Below, piece after piece: positions 17,057 to 26,618 of a DNA stretch of 64,000 nucleotides. A program made the translations under genes and the position numbers. Below the pieces are notes generated by a model. That model was given only the letters and a program-made list of their open reading frames with translations. It made no database searches and had not been told where the DNA came from. Source of the DNA: Spirosoma rhododendri. GTDB lineage: Bacteria > Bacteroidota > Bacteroidia > Cytophagales > Spirosomataceae. Numbering within the stretch: the first letter of the stretch is position 1; every line of letters starts with the position of its first letter. The stretch covers positions 2,618,501-2,682,500 of the forward strand of contig NZ_CP051677.1 of assembly GCF_012849055.1 (NCBI RefSeq). The letters are read 5' to 3'.

Positions 17057-19519
17057 TTATTTCATCGTGACGACCGTGACGCCCGCGCCACCCCGGTCGG
17101 CGTGTTCGTCGGCCATGCGGGCCACCTGCTTGTAGCCGCGTAGGTGGTTACGTACCAGCGTCCGCAGGATGCCGTCGCCTTTGCCGTGAACGATGCGCAG
17201 TTCGGGAAAACCCAGCATCAGCGCGTCGTCGACAAAGCGGTCGACTTCGCCGATGGCTTCTTCGCCCCGCTTGCCCCGAATGTCGAGGTTGAAGTTGAAG
17301 TTCTGCATCTTCTCGTTGATGTCGAGACCACGACTGCGCGGTGTATCGTCTTTCTTCTCGGTGGCGTTGCGAAACTCCTTCCGGCTGACTTTTTCGAGTC
17401 GGCTGAGCTTCACATTCGACTTCAGATCACCAATGCGTACTTCCACGTCTTTGCCCCGCATCGACTGCACCTGCCCGATCGCGTTCTGCCCGGTGATCCG
17501 GACGTAGCTGCCTACCGTGATGGCTCCGCCGTCGGCTTCAAACTCCTCTTCGGCAGGCTGTGGTTTTTCAACGACCAGCGCCTGAGGCTGTAGCTGCGTG
17601 CGGTCGAAGGTTTCCAGTTCCTGCCGGACCTGCTTTGTTGGTTCGCGCTCGGCTTTGTTTTCCTTGATCTCCCGAATGGTATTTTCGATCCGCTGATTGG
17701 CTTCCTGCACCAGCGACTTGGCCTTCTGCTTGGCGTCGTTGATGAGTTGCTTCTGCTCGTTGTCGATGCGGGTCTTCAGGGCGGTGTATTCAGCAAGCTG
17801 TTGGGCGGCTTTACGCTGATTGATGCCGATTTCCATGTTCTTCTCGGCAAACACGCGCCGTTCGATATCCAGCTCTTTCAGCAACTTCTCGAAGTTGACC
17901 TGCTGCGTGCCCAGCTTCTCTTTCGCCCGGTCGATGACGCCTTTGGGTAGACCAATTTTCTGCGCGATCTCAAACGCAAACGACGAACCCGGCCGCCCGA
18001 TTTCCAGCTGATACATCGGCTCCAGCTGTTCGCCGTCGAAGCGCATCGCCCCGTTGACCAGGCCCGGCGTTTTATCGGCGAATACTTTCAGGTTGGTGTA
18101 GTGCGTGTTGATGACGCCGTACGCGCCCGACTTGTTGATTTCCTCCAGAATCGACTCGGCAATGGCTCCGCCCAGCCCCGGCTCGGTACCCGTACCAAAT
18201 TCGTCGATCAGAAACAGCGTCCGCTTGTTGGCACCGATTACGAATTGCTTCATCGCCGTCAGGTGCGACGAATACGTACTCAGGTCGTTTTCCAGCGATT
18301 GCTCGTCGCCAATGTCGATGAACAGGTTCTGGAACACGCCCATCTCCGAGTAATCAGCCATGGGTACCAGCATGCCGCATTGCAGCATGTACTGAATCAG
18401 GCCAATGGTTTTCAGCGCGACCGACTTACCGCCCGCGTTGGGGCCGGAGATAATTAGAATCCGCGCTTTGTCATCGAGCCGAACGCTCAGCGGCACTACC
18501 GATTTACGCTCGGCGGTCGTCCCGTCTTCGTTTACGGTCGGCTTCTGAAACGACAGAAACAGCAGCGGGTGCCGGGCGTTGGTCCAGTCGATTAGCGGGC
18601 GGTCGACCAGCTTGGGCAGTACGGCGTCGAGTTGCAGGGCCAGTTTGGCTTTGGCGCGGATAAAGTCGATCTGCGCCAGGAAGTTGACGGCTCTCTTCAG
18701 CTCATCCAGATGCGGGCGTAGCAGACTGGTCAGGGCCAGCAGAATGCGGTGAATTTCGCGCCGTTCTTCGTATTCCAGTTCGCGGATCGCGTTGTTGGCG
18801 TCGAACACTTCGGCCGGTTCCAGAAACACGGTTTGCCCCGTCTGCGACTCGTCGTGCACGAAGCCTTTGATCTTGCGCTTGTGCTCGGCCGCAATCGGAA
18901 TCACGAGCCGCCCACCGCGTACGGTCAGGCTCAGATCGTCGGGAATCCAGCCATTTTGCCGGGCCTGCCGGATAATGCTGTCGAGTCGTTTGCGCAAATT
19001 GGCCTGCTCGCTGATGATGCGCCGACGAATGCTGGCCAGTTCGGGCGATGCCGAATCGCGTACCAGCCCCCGGTCGTCGATGACCCGCTCGATGGCGTCG
19101 GTCAGTTGTTTGTCGATACCTGTCGAGCCGGTACCGCCCATCTGAGCCAGTTCGCGCAGGTACGGAAATGCATTGGTTTCGGCGCGCTTGGCCAGAAACC
19201 GGAAACAGTCCTGCACGGTACGCAGGGCCAGCTTGATATCGAAAAACTCGGCTTCGCTCAGGGCCAGGCCTTCGATACGGGCGCGGCCCAGATGGGCGCG
19301 AATGTCGATGTAGTTGTTGCTCGGGAAGTCGGATTCGAACTGTACGATCTGCCGAAATTCATCGGTCTGTCGCAGCAGTTTATCGATCAGCTGCCCGTTA
19401 TCGGTATAGCGTATTTTGTCGACGTAATCCTGCCCCAGTGGGCTAATGCAGGCATCTTTCAGCCGTTGGCGGATCGTGTCGAAACCAAGTTTGTGTTCTA
19501 GCGTAGTAGGGTATAGCAT
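17057..19519 (-). CDS. mutS2: MutS2-type ATPase/endonuclease
   Basis: 820 residues, normal for MutS2. The start MLYPTTLEHKLGFDTIRQRL is the family's typical N-terminus. The MutS core and clamp are followed by the ATPase with Walker A GPNAGGKSVALKT (about residue 355) and Walker B/signature LFLIDEFGTGTEPG. A coiled-coil clamp region follows (about 520-640, rich in Lys, Glu and Gln). The C-terminus is an Smr domain with LDIRGKRGEEA and IVHGKGDGILR, the nuclease motif. MutS2 does not act in mismatch repair; it is linked to suppression of recombination and to splitting collided ribosomes. A TAnnTTTG box ends 5 bases before the ATG, predicting a leaderless mRNA. Confidence 0.96.
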   Translation of the reverse strand: MLYPTTLEHKLGFDTIRQRLKDACISPLGQDYVDKIRYTDNGQLIDKLLRQTDEFRQIVQFESDFPSNNYIDIRAHLGRARIEGLALSEAEFFDIKLALRTVQDCFRFLAKRAETNAFPYLRELAQMGGTGSTGIDKQLTDAIERVIDDRGLVRDSASPELASIRRRIISEQANLRKRLDSIIRQARQNGWIPDDLSLTVRGGRLVIPIAAEHKRKIKGFVHDESQTGQTVFLEPAEVFDANNAIRELEYEERREIHRILLALTSLLRPHLDELKRAVNFLAQIDFIRAKAKLALQLDAVLPKLVDRPLIDWTNARHPLLFLSFQKPTVNEDGTTAERKSVVPLSVRLDDKARILIISGPNAGGKSVALKTIGLIQYMLQCGMLVPMADYSEMGVFQNLFIDIGDEQSLENDLSTYSSHLTAMKQFVIGANKRTLFLIDEFGTGTEPGLGGAIAESILEEINKSGAYGVINTHYTNLKVFADKTPGLVNGAMRFDGEQLEPMYQLEIGRPGSSFAFEIAQKIGLPKGVIDRAKEKLGTQQVNFEKLLKELDIERRVFAEKNMEIGINQRKAAQQLAEYTALKTRIDNEQKQLINDAKQKAKSLVQEANQRIENTIREIKENKAEREPTKQVRQELETFDRTQLQPQALVVEKPQPAEEEFEADGGAITVGSYVRITGQNAIGQVQSMRGKDVEVRIGDLKSNVKLSRLEKVSRKEFRNATEKKDDTPRSRGLDINEKMQNFNFNLDIRGKRGEEAIGEVDRFVDDALMLGFPELRIVHGKGDGILRTLVRNHLRGYKQVARMADEHADRGGAGVTVVTMK

Positions 19520-19524
19520 TCAGC

Positions 19525-19532
19525 CAAACGTA
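19525..19532 (-). promoter_or_regulatory. -7 promoter element directly before mutS2
   Basis: On the minus strand TACGTTTG, a full TAnnTTTG match, is separated from ATG 19519 by only GCTGA. The transcription start would coincide with the start codon. Confidence 0.55.
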
Positions 19533-19622
19533 CGGGTGATCGGATAGTTATCCCGTCTATGTAGTTAACACCGGGCGGGGGCGGTGGGTTCGCGTGGTGG
19601 GGTTGTCACTTGGCGCGACTAC

Positions 19623-19724
19623 GTAGCCTGGACGTCCACGTCCGGGTGGGCGCGATAGCGACCAAAAAAGCTGCCCCTTACAGAGTTGGCCTGACGGCCA
19701 CCCGGACGTGGACGTCCAAGCTAC
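19623..19724. repeat. Long inverted repeat, GCGATAGC-loop family, copy 1
   Basis: 27-base arms at 19623-19649 and 19698-19724 with one mismatch and a 48-base loop. The left arm begins GTAGCCTGGACGTCCACGTC. The loop starts with GCGATAGC (19652-19659), which is shared with the elements at 22452 and 62153. Probably a REP-like or MITE-like intergenic element. Confidence 0.8.
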
Positions 19725-19845
19725 TTTGTTGATAATCAGCCCCCTTTTCTTTTTTTTGGTATTGCCTGCATTTCGGCAAACATTTCGCTGCCATTCAAAC
19801 GTTTAGGGGTATATACGACGCCGAATAGAAGGGACTGACAAACGA

Positions 19846-21591
19846 ATGGAGCACGAAGAAAATAAGCATAAAGACGCGATGCACCGGGACGATGCGGCCC
19901 GGCGGCATCAGCAGGAAGGCATACACAATGATCGGGCAACGGTGCGGCTGCCGATGCTGCTGGGCATTACACTGGCGGGCGGTATCCTGATCGGCGCGAC
20001 ATTCTTCGGCAGCACCAAGAGCCTCAACACCATCGGGCGGGGCTACACCAAGTACCGCGAGATTCTGCAACTGATCGAAAATAATTACGTCGACTCGGTC
20101 AACACCGACGAACTGGTCGACTATTCGATCGAGAAGATGCTGAGCAAACTCGACCCGCACACGGCCTACCTCAACGCGACGGATGCCGTAGCCGCCCGGT
20201 CGCAGCTGGAGGGTGGCTTTGACGGTATCGGGGTCGAATTCAACATTTACAAAGACACGGTGTACGTCGTGACGCCGATTTCGGGTGGGCCGTCGGAAAC
20301 GGCGGGTGTCCTGAGTGGCGACCGGATCATCAAGGTCGACGAAACGCCGTTGGTAGGCGGCAAGGTGGAGAATACACAGGTGTTTAAAGCGCTGCGTGGT
20401 AAGCGGGGGACGCCCGTGAAGCTGACTATCCTGCGTAAGGGCAGCAACGACCCGCGTGTGTTTACGATCACCCGCGACCGAATTCCGACCTACTCCGTCG
20501 ACGCGGCTTACATGATCGATAACAAGACAGGGTACATCAAGGTCAACCGGTTCTCGGAAACGACATACGACGAGTTTAAGGCCGCGCTGGCGTCGCTGAA
20601 GGAGAAAGGCATGACGCAACTGATGATGGATTTGCGCAACAACCCCGGCGGCTACATGGACCGGGCAACGAGCCTGGCCGACGAGTTTATTTCGGGTAAC
20701 AAAATGCTGGTGTACACCAAAGGTAAAGACACGCGCTACGATCGGCAGACGTTCGCCCGCATCGCCGGGCAGTTTGAAGACGGCCCGCTGGTGGTGCTGA
20801 TCGACGAAGGCAGTGCGTCGGCGTCGGAGATTGTGGCGGGTGCCTTGCAGGACCACGACCGGGCTCTGATAGCTGGTCGGCGGTCGTTCGGTAAGGGGCT
20901 GGTGCAGATGCCGGTGCAACTGTCTGACGGTTCGGAACTGCGCCTGACTATCTCGCGCTACTACACGCCCAGCGGCCGGAGCATTCAGAAGCCGTACGTG
21001 ATGGGGCAGGAGGGCGACTACGAAAAAGACCTCGAACTGCGCTCGAAGCGGGGCGAATACTACATCGCCGATTCGATCAAAAATGATCCGAAGCTAAAGT
21101 TCAAAACCGATCACGGCCGCACGGTCTACGGTGGTGGCGGCATCACGCCCGACTATTTCATCCCCCGCGATTCGACCTGGCAGACGAACTACCTGATTCA
21201 GCTCTACAGCAAGAATATCGTGCGGGAGTTTGCGATGGAGTACGCCAACGAAAACCGGAAGCGGCTGGAGAAAATGCCGTTTGCCGAGTTCGACAAGTCG
21301 GTCATCATCACCGATCAGCAGATGAACGAGCTGCTCAACGACGCGACGGCCGAAGGAATTCGGTTCAATGAGAAAGAGTACCTGCGCTCGAAGAATTACA
21401 TTCGGAACCAGATCAAGGCGCTGGTGGCCCGGTCTATTTACCAGCGGGGCAACAAAGCCGGGCAGAACAACGAGTTTTTCCAGGTCATCAACAACACCGA
21501 CGATACCTACAAGAAGGCGTTGCAACTGTTCGGTCGTGCCGATCAGCTCCAGCACGGTGAGGTGACGTACAACGACGCAGATAAGCGGTAA
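19846..21591 (+). CDS. S41-family C-terminal processing peptidase
   Basis: 581 residues. An N-terminal charged segment precedes one transmembrane helix (LLGITLAGGILIGATFF, about 38-55), so the protease is membrane-anchored with its body in the periplasm. The usual helical cap is followed by a PDZ domain (FDGIGVEFNIYKDTVYVV, about 125-200). The S41 core has LMMDLRNNPGGYMDRA and the serine-lysine dyad: Ser in EGSASASEIV (about residue 326) and Lys in SFGKGLVQ (about 348). The C-terminal ~150 residues are the extension found in Bacteroidetes CtpA proteins. It trims exported substrates such as envelope proteins. The gene ends in a canonical bidirectional terminator shared with the NlpC/P60 gene. 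Confidence 0.94.
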   Translation: MEHEENKHKDAMHRDDAARRHQQEGIHNDRATVRLPMLLGITLAGGILIGATFFGSTKSLNTIGRGYTKYREILQLIENNYVDSVNTDELVDYSIEKMLSKLDPHTAYLNATDAVAARSQLEGGFDGIGVEFNIYKDTVYVVTPISGGPSETAGVLSGDRIIKVDETPLVGGKVENTQVFKALRGKRGTPVKLTILRKGSNDPRVFTITRDRIPTYSVDAAYMIDNKTGYIKVNRFSETTYDEFKAALASLKEKGMTQLMMDLRNNPGGYMDRATSLADEFISGNKMLVYTKGKDTRYDRQTFARIAGQFEDGPLVVLIDEGSASASEIVAGALQDHDRALIAGRRSFGKGLVQMPVQLSDGSELRLTISRYYTPSGRSIQKPYVMGQEGDYEKDLELRSKRGEYYIADSIKNDPKLKFKTDHGRTVYGGGGITPDYFIPRDSTWQTNYLIQLYSKNIVREFAMEYANENRKRLEKMPFAEFDKSVIITDQQMNELLNDATAEGIRFNEKEYLRSKNYIRNQIKALVARSIYQRGNKAGQNNEFFQVINNTDDTYKKALQLFGRADQLQHGEVTYNDADKR

Positions 21592-21613
21592 ATCGAGGTA
21601 ATCTGCAAAAAGG

Positions 21614-21646
21614 AAAGGGCCTTACGACGATTGTAAGGCCCTTTTT
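21614..21646. terminator. Intrinsic terminator between S41 and NlpC/P60 genes
   Basis: AAAGGGCCTTAC (21614-21625) pairs with GTAAGGCCCTTT (21633-21644) around a 7-base loop and runs into TTTTT at 21642-21646. A-rich sequence on the other side lets it work for the convergent minus-strand gene as well. Confidence 0.88.
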
Positions 21647-21664
21647 AGTTGTATGTCAAACGGC

Positions 21665-22225
21665 TTATCGACTGGCCAGCAGGGTGGTGACCCGGCGGAT
21701 ACTAACAAATCGACGCTGATAATAGTCGGCGTGGAGGTAATCGTAGCGGACACCGCCGTTCCAGGCTGAGTGAATAAACTTGATGCGGTTGCCGACGACT
21801 TCGGTAATCATGCCGACGTGCCCGATCCGGCTCCCCGCCGAACTGTGGCCTTTGAACAGAATCAGGTCGCCGGGCTGGGCTTCCTCTTTATCGACCGAGT
21901 GGCCCACGTTGCCCTGGGCGGCACTGGAATGGGGCAGCGAAACGCCGAAATGTTTGTAGCAGAAGCGGGTAAAACCGGAGCAATCGAAGCCGCTGCGGGT
22001 GGTACCGCCGGAGCGGTAGCGAATGGACAGGTGCTGTTTTGCGAAGCCGATAACGTCGTTCACCAGCGGAATCCGCTCATAAAAAGACGTCTGTTCGTTC
22101 GTTTCAGCGGGTATTGATGAAACAGCTACGGTGGATGCGTTTTCGGTAACGGTGGGTACGGACTGTGCCATACTGATGCCAAACGAGCCGGCGAGGAGCG
22201 CCGTCAGGAGCATTTTTTTCGTCAT
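21665..22225 (-). CDS. NlpC/P60 peptidoglycan hydrolase
   Basis: 186 residues. Signal peptide MTKKMLLTALLAGSFGISMAQ. A short linker leads to an NlpC/P60 domain (about 55-180) with the catalytic Cys at residue 82 in GFDCSGFTRFCYKHFG, the His in RIGHVGMITEV, and a third polar residue region KFIHSAWNGG. These enzymes cut the D-Glu/diaminopimelate bond of peptidoglycan stem peptides, so it acts in the periplasm or outside the cell. No SH3 targeting domain is present. It is convergent with the CtpA-type protease gene; in several bacteria CtpA-type proteases degrade such hydrolases, but that link here is only suggestive. Confidence 0.92.
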   Translation of the reverse strand: MTKKMLLTALLAGSFGISMAQSVPTVTENASTVAVSSIPAETNEQTSFYERIPLVNDVIGFAKQHLSIRYRSGGTTRSGFDCSGFTRFCYKHFGVSLPHSSAAQGNVGHSVDKEEAQPGDLILFKGHSSAGSRIGHVGMITEVVGNRIKFIHSAWNGGVRYDYLHADYYQRRFVSIRRVTTLLASR

Positions 22226-22591
22226 GCGAAAGAGGTTAAAACCGAGTCAGGTTTTATAAAACTACTGTGTTGTGGAATGAATGCCAAATAAATGGGGACT
22301 AAATTCCACAATGGTAACACAAAGTTTTTATACCAATTTTCTTATGGCGCTGGTTTTCAGTGCTGTTACTTAGTAAACGGCAAGCTACGATAAAGCCGAT
22401 TTTAATATCAGCCTATAGGAGATGTAGATAACTGTGGGGTGATACCAGTGTTGTCCCCGGCAGCTTCCAGCTGTCGGAGCCGCGATAGCGGCTGCTTGGG
22501 CAGCTGTGTTTAGCCTACGGCTCCGACAGCTGGAAGCTGCCGGGGACAGTTGACTTTGATTAGGTCTGCGCTGAACGGTCAGCCGGGCAGA
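22226..22591. other. Intergenic region with long palindrome
   Basis: 366 bases between the NlpC/P60 gene start and the OMP barrel gene's 3' end. The A/T-rich part up to 22350 is the likely NlpC/P60 promoter, though no exact TAnnTTTG was found. The rest is dominated by the inverted repeat at 22452-22548. Confidence 0.6.
22452..22548. repeat. Long inverted repeat, GCGATAGC-loop family, copy 2
   Basis: Arms at 22452-22482 and 22518-22548 are perfect complements over 31 bases, with a 35-base loop. The left arm begins TGTCCCCGGCAGCTTCCAGC. GCGATAGC (22482-22489) starts at the arm/loop boundary, as in copy 1. It lies 43 bases past the OMP barrel gene's stop and may also serve as its terminator. 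Confidence 0.82.
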
Positions 22592-25500
22592 TTATTCGTT
22601 CCGCCGAAAACCCCGATTGCCGCCGTTACCCCGGTTGCCCCGGTTCTGTTGGTCGAAAGGAGAAGAAGGGACGTTTGTCCCGGCAACGAACCGGCGCAGG
22701 TTGTAAACGAAGCTTACCATGAAATACTGCGTCAGCACCTGGCTCTGCACTTCTTCCACGTAGGTGTCGGTTACGTTTCGTACGACGCTGCGGTTCTGAT
22801 TCAGCAGGTCGAAGACCGACAGGCGTAGTTCGCCTTGCTTCTGCTTGAAGAGTTGCCGCGACAGGGCCGCGTTCCACAGCGTAAACGACTGGCTGAACGA
22901 GGATGAGCTACCACCGTAGTGACTGAACAGTACGTTGCTGGTAAACGTGAAGCGGAAGGGGAGCTGGTAGAATAAGTCGAGCGATGCCGTCTGGTTGAGG
23001 AAGGTCGTGTTCTGCTGGGGTTGCAGCGAGTATTTGGCCGATTGCAGCGTGATGTCGCCCCGCAGCGTAACGTCGAGTTTGTCGTTGATATTGGTGTTGA
23101 ATCCCAGACTCTGCCCGATGAGCCAGTTCTGCGACCGGTTGGTCTGGTCGTTGATATAACTCGTGCCCGTGTTGTAGGTCAGATTGGTACTAAGATTCAG
23201 ATTGACGCGCTGTTCATCGAATCGCAGGGGTCGACCCAACGCCAGACTACCGTTGACTGTGTAATAGCCATCGGTGTTGACGGGGCGGGTGGTTTGCGCG
23301 CCCGCGTTGCTGAATGTGGTCGAGTTAACGATCTTATTGTCGGTCCGGCTGGCGTTGATAAACACGAACATACTGCGGAACGTAGCCGGGTTGAAGCGGT
23401 TGTAGTTGAGGTTCAGGTTGTGGCTGTATTCGGGTTGCAGCCCCGCGTTGCCCACCTGAATATTCAGCGGGTTCGTGTTGTTGATGACGGGCTGTAGCTG
23501 ATTGACCGACGGCGCATTGACCCGCGTGCGGTAGTTGAACCGCAGCCGCTGATTTTTGGCGAAGTTGTAGGTAAACAGCGCGTTGGGCAGCAGATTGCTG
23601 AACGTTCGGTTGAGCGGCACATCGGCGGGGCGGCTCAGGTTGTCGGAGCGAAGTGTGGCCTGCTGCGCGTCGAGGCCAAGGGCGTAGGTGTATTTCAACC
23701 GGTTGGTTTGCCAGGTCAGTCCGCCCCGGTTGGTCATGTATGTGTTGACGAAATTATTGGTCAGTGTCGCGTTGGGCAGGTCGTACTGCTGCGATTCGGC
23801 GTTGCGATCGAATACGGCCCGGTCGGAGGTGTTGCGGTTGTTCGACAGGAAATAGTGGAACTCCAGCGTCTGCCGCATCGACAGCGGTTCGGTATACGAC
23901 AGGTTGATGCTATGGGTCATCGATTCGGTCCGTTGCTGGCTGCGCTGATCGATATTGGTAGCATAAAGCCCCCCATTGGCCGTACCAGACGTTCCCGACG
24001 TGGAGATGGCCGACGTGGATACCGCCGACGTGGATACCGCCGTCGACGAGGTGGGCGTGTTGGGTCGGGAAAAAGTGTTGACCGACCTGTTGAAACCTAC
24101 GTTATCCTGATTGTTGATGGCGGTGTTCCAGTTCAGCGAGATCGTGCGGCCCTTCTTTCTGAACTTGTGCATGATGAGGGCCGTGTTGTTGCCCGTAAAG
24201 CCCGAACCCGTCGAATTGTAGTTGGTGCGGCTGGTGTTGGTCGGGACGCCCGATCCGCTGAATGTCCGCGAATCGCTGTTGTTCTGATAGGTCGAATTCA
24301 GCCACGACAGGCTGGGAATGACCCGGATCGTTGTCATCGAATCGAGCCGGTAGTCGAGCCGGAGGTTGGCGCGGTGATTGGTGTTGGTGTTGTCGGAGTT
24401 GTTGGCGCGGTTCGTGACGAAGGCGGAGTCAGTACGGGTTGTGCTACCCGCCGTGGTTGTCGGCAGAATATTGTCCCGGCGGCTCGTCTGATTGGTCAGC
24501 GTGTTTGTGTTCGACGCATTGTAGCTGCCCACCACGTCGATTTTCTTGCCCCAGCCGTCGCGGTAGTTGATGCCAGCGGCCCAGGATTGCGTAATGGCGT
24601 TGTTACCGACCTGTCCGCTGCCGTTGCCCGCTCCGCCACCACCGCCCCCGGCCCGGATTACGTTGCCACCCCCACCGGCTCCGCCACCCTGCCCTTGCCC
24701 GGCACCGCCGAAGTTACTGCCCAGGCCCAGGTCCTGCCCGGTAAAGCCCTGCTGATTGATGTTGTTGGCCATGCCCAGCACCGAAATCTGCTGCCCGTCA
24801 TTGAAGCGGTTGAGGGTTGCCCGGGCGGAGTAGCGCGGGTCGGAGCCGGGCCGGGGACCGATCCCCGCCGACTGCTGCCCAAACGCGCCTTTGCGTTTGT
24901 CGCGCTTGGTGGTGATGTTGATCGTCTTTTCGCGGTCGCCATCATCGACGCCCGAAAACTGCGATTGTTCCGACGCCTGATCGAACACCTGCACCTTGTC
25001 GATAATGTCGGCGGGCAGGTTGCGGGTCGCCATTTTTGCGTCGTTCCCGAAAAACGGCTTACCGTCGATCAGCACTTTCGACACCTGCTGCCCCTGGGCT
25101 TTTACGGTTCCGTCGGTGGCTACTTCTACCCCCGGCAGCTTCTTGAGCAAATCTTCAACAATGGCGTTGGGCTGCGTTTTAAACGACCCAGCATTAAACT
25201 CCAGCGTGTCGCCTTTTACGGCAACGGGTGCTTTCTCGCCCTGCACCGTCACTTCCGTCAGCGCGTTAGCCTGCCCAGTCATCTCGAATGGCCCCATATC
25301 GGCGGTGGGCTTGTCGGCGCTGACCGATACCCGGCGCGCGCGGCTCCGGTAGCCCAGATAACTGACCAGCACGCGGTAGTTGCCTTCCTTCACGCCCGTA
25401 AACGTAAACCGCCCGTCGCCGTCGGTAATGCCGAACGTCACCAGCGACGAATCACGGCCCGACAGCAGCGACACCGACGCTTCCAGCAGCGGCTTGCGGG

Positions 25501-25597
25501 TCGTGGAATCGACGACGGAACCGCGGATCGTACCGGGCGTTTGCGCCAATGACGCGAGCGGAATCAGGAGGAGCAGGAAGACGTAAAGAGGGCGCAT
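22592..25597 (-). CDS. Outer-membrane beta-barrel protein (OMP_b-brl_3, TonB-receptor-like)
   Basis: 1001 residues from ATG 25597 (MRPLYVFLLLLIPLASLAQ), chosen because it starts the signal peptide; 18 more upstream codons are open. A carboxypeptidase-regulatory-like domain (GTIRGSVVDSTTRKPLLEAS) is followed by a plug (NAIVEDLLKKLPGVEVATDG) and a long barrel with repeated strands. Two low-complexity inserts are visible: a glycine-rich loop at about 310-345 and a Ser/Thr loop near 540 coded by near-tandem 15-base units (23998-24047). It ends GNRGNGGNRGFRRNE. Together with the GLPGLI gene just upstream it forms a pair known across Bacteroidetes, suspected to import a peptide or metal ligand. 79 bases separate the two genes. 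Confidence 0.9.
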   Translation of the reverse strand: MRPLYVFLLLLIPLASLAQTPGTIRGSVVDSTTRKPLLEASVSLLSGRDSSLVTFGITDGDGRFTFTGVKEGNYRVLVSYLGYRSRARRVSVSADKPTADMGPFEMTGQANALTEVTVQGEKAPVAVKGDTLEFNAGSFKTQPNAIVEDLLKKLPGVEVATDGTVKAQGQQVSKVLIDGKPFFGNDAKMATRNLPADIIDKVQVFDQASEQSQFSGVDDGDREKTINITTKRDKRKGAFGQQSAGIGPRPGSDPRYSARATLNRFNDGQQISVLGMANNINQQGFTGQDLGLGSNFGGAGQGQGGGAGGGGNVIRAGGGGGGAGNGSGQVGNNAITQSWAAGINYRDGWGKKIDVVGSYNASNTNTLTNQTSRRDNILPTTTAGSTTRTDSAFVTNRANNSDNTNTNHRANLRLDYRLDSMTTIRVIPSLSWLNSTYQNNSDSRTFSGSGVPTNTSRTNYNSTGSGFTGNNTALIMHKFRKKGRTISLNWNTAINNQDNVGFNRSVNTFSRPNTPTSSTAVSTSAVSTSAISTSGTSGTANGGLYATNIDQRSQQRTESMTHSINLSYTEPLSMRQTLEFHYFLSNNRNTSDRAVFDRNAESQQYDLPNATLTNNFVNTYMTNRGGLTWQTNRLKYTYALGLDAQQATLRSDNLSRPADVPLNRTFSNLLPNALFTYNFAKNQRLRFNYRTRVNAPSVNQLQPVINNTNPLNIQVGNAGLQPEYSHNLNLNYNRFNPATFRSMFVFINASRTDNKIVNSTTFSNAGAQTTRPVNTDGYYTVNGSLALGRPLRFDEQRVNLNLSTNLTYNTGTSYINDQTNRSQNWLIGQSLGFNTNINDKLDVTLRGDITLQSAKYSLQPQQNTTFLNQTASLDLFYQLPFRFTFTSNVLFSHYGGSSSSFSQSFTLWNAALSRQLFKQKQGELRLSVFDLLNQNRSVVRNVTDTYVEEVQSQVLTQYFMVSFVYNLRRFVAGTNVPSSPFDQQNRGNRGNGGNRGFRRNE

Positions 25598-25676
25598 GGA
25601 AAAGAGGAAGAGCGGTTGAGTAGATGACGCGAGTAAGGTCTGTGCGGACATAGACTTCGGGGAAGTTGACGCTGGA

Positions 25677-26528
25677 TCAATTACGGCCGGGGAAGCCGCC
25701 GTTCTGCATCATGCGTTGCCGGAAGTCGGCCATCTGTTTGCGCCGAATCTGCTCCATTTCTTCGGATGAAATAGTCTTGACGTCGGTTGGTGGTTGCAGA
25801 CTGGCCGCGTCGACGGGTTCCAGCGAGACGGCTGATGCTTTATATGATTCATCATCGGATTCGATCTGGAGCACCACGCCTTTGTCGGGTGTCAGGTCGG
25901 CGACGGGGGAGTAGGTGAAGGGTAGGTCAGTTGTGTACCAGATGGTGTAGGGAGCGTTCCGACGCGTGACGGTCGCTTTGTGGCACACGTAGCCCGCGAT
26001 CTTCTTGGTCTTGTCGCTCGTCTGCCAGCCTTCGGGCTTGGGAAACGGTCGTTCGGTGCGGTACCGCTGGGTTGTCGAGTCGCGCCGAACGGTCATGATG
26101 CTGATGCGCTGGCGATTGGCCATGTCGAGATACGTCTCCTGATCGTTCATCCGCATCATGCGCATGTTGGGTCCACCAGCGGACGGGCCACCAGTGGGAG
26201 CGCCGTCGGGCGAACTGTTTGCGTTGCCCGCCCGGTTCTGGCGCATCGGGTTCTGCGGCCGGTCGCGCTCTTCTTTGGCGAACGAGCCAGCGAAAATCAG
26301 TTTCTGCGTAAACGAAATCACGTCGGGCATACCTTCCGCTGCGTCGCCACTGCCGGGCCGTACGTCCTGCCCGTTGACGTTCATTCGCATCCGTGACATG
26401 TCGATTCGGCGGAGCCCTTCGTAGGTGATTTTGCCCGATGGGGCGGTGGCAGCTGTCTGGGCGTGTGCCAGTGTGCAGAGGCTAGTCAGTAGCATGACCA
26501 GTAAAAGCGGAGCGGGAAAACGGACCAT
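25677..26528 (-). CDS. GLPGLI-family exported protein
   Basis: 283 residues with signal peptide MVRFPAPLLLVMLLTSLCTLAHAQ. The body has the usual GLPGLI layout: an opening ITYEGLRRIDM strand, a methionine/arginine/proline-rich middle (GAPTGGPSAGGPNMRMMRMND), then KKIAGYVCHKATVTRR and YTIWYTTDLPFTYSP, where the family's name-giving motif lies as a divergent version (FTYSPVADLTPDKGVVLQIE). It probably is periplasmic. The gene precedes an OMP_b-brl_3 barrel gene, the standard partner, and the two form a minus-strand operon. The Met-rich middle invites a metal-binding role (inference only). Confidence 0.88.
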   Translation of the reverse strand: MVRFPAPLLLVMLLTSLCTLAHAQTAATAPSGKITYEGLRRIDMSRMRMNVNGQDVRPGSGDAAEGMPDVISFTQKLIFAGSFAKEERDRPQNPMRQNRAGNANSSPDGAPTGGPSAGGPNMRMMRMNDQETYLDMANRQRISIMTVRRDSTTQRYRTERPFPKPEGWQTSDKTKKIAGYVCHKATVTRRNAPYTIWYTTDLPFTYSPVADLTPDKGVVLQIESDDESYKASAVSLEPVDAASLQPPTDVKTISSEEMEQIRRKQMADFRQRMMQNGGFPGRN

Positions 26529-26618
26529 GCGTGAAAGATGAGTTTTGGTGCGATGTGTTGCGTAAATTTCCGAAATTCAACGATTTTCCTCGGGCGATTC
26601 ACCGATACATACCGCGCA

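Larger units (their letters stand above)
19520..19845. other. Intergenic region between mutS2 and S41 protease genes
   Basis: 326 bases between divergent genes. It holds the mutS2 -7 element and the long palindrome at 19623-19724. The remaining sequence to 19845 shows no coding signal and no perfect TAnnTTTG box for the protease gene. Confidence 0.6.

Noticed and set aside
23708..25552. 614-codon open frame on the plus strand
   Set aside because: It is antisense to the OMP barrel gene, and its Val/Arg-rich composition is what a shadow frame in GC-rich DNA gives.
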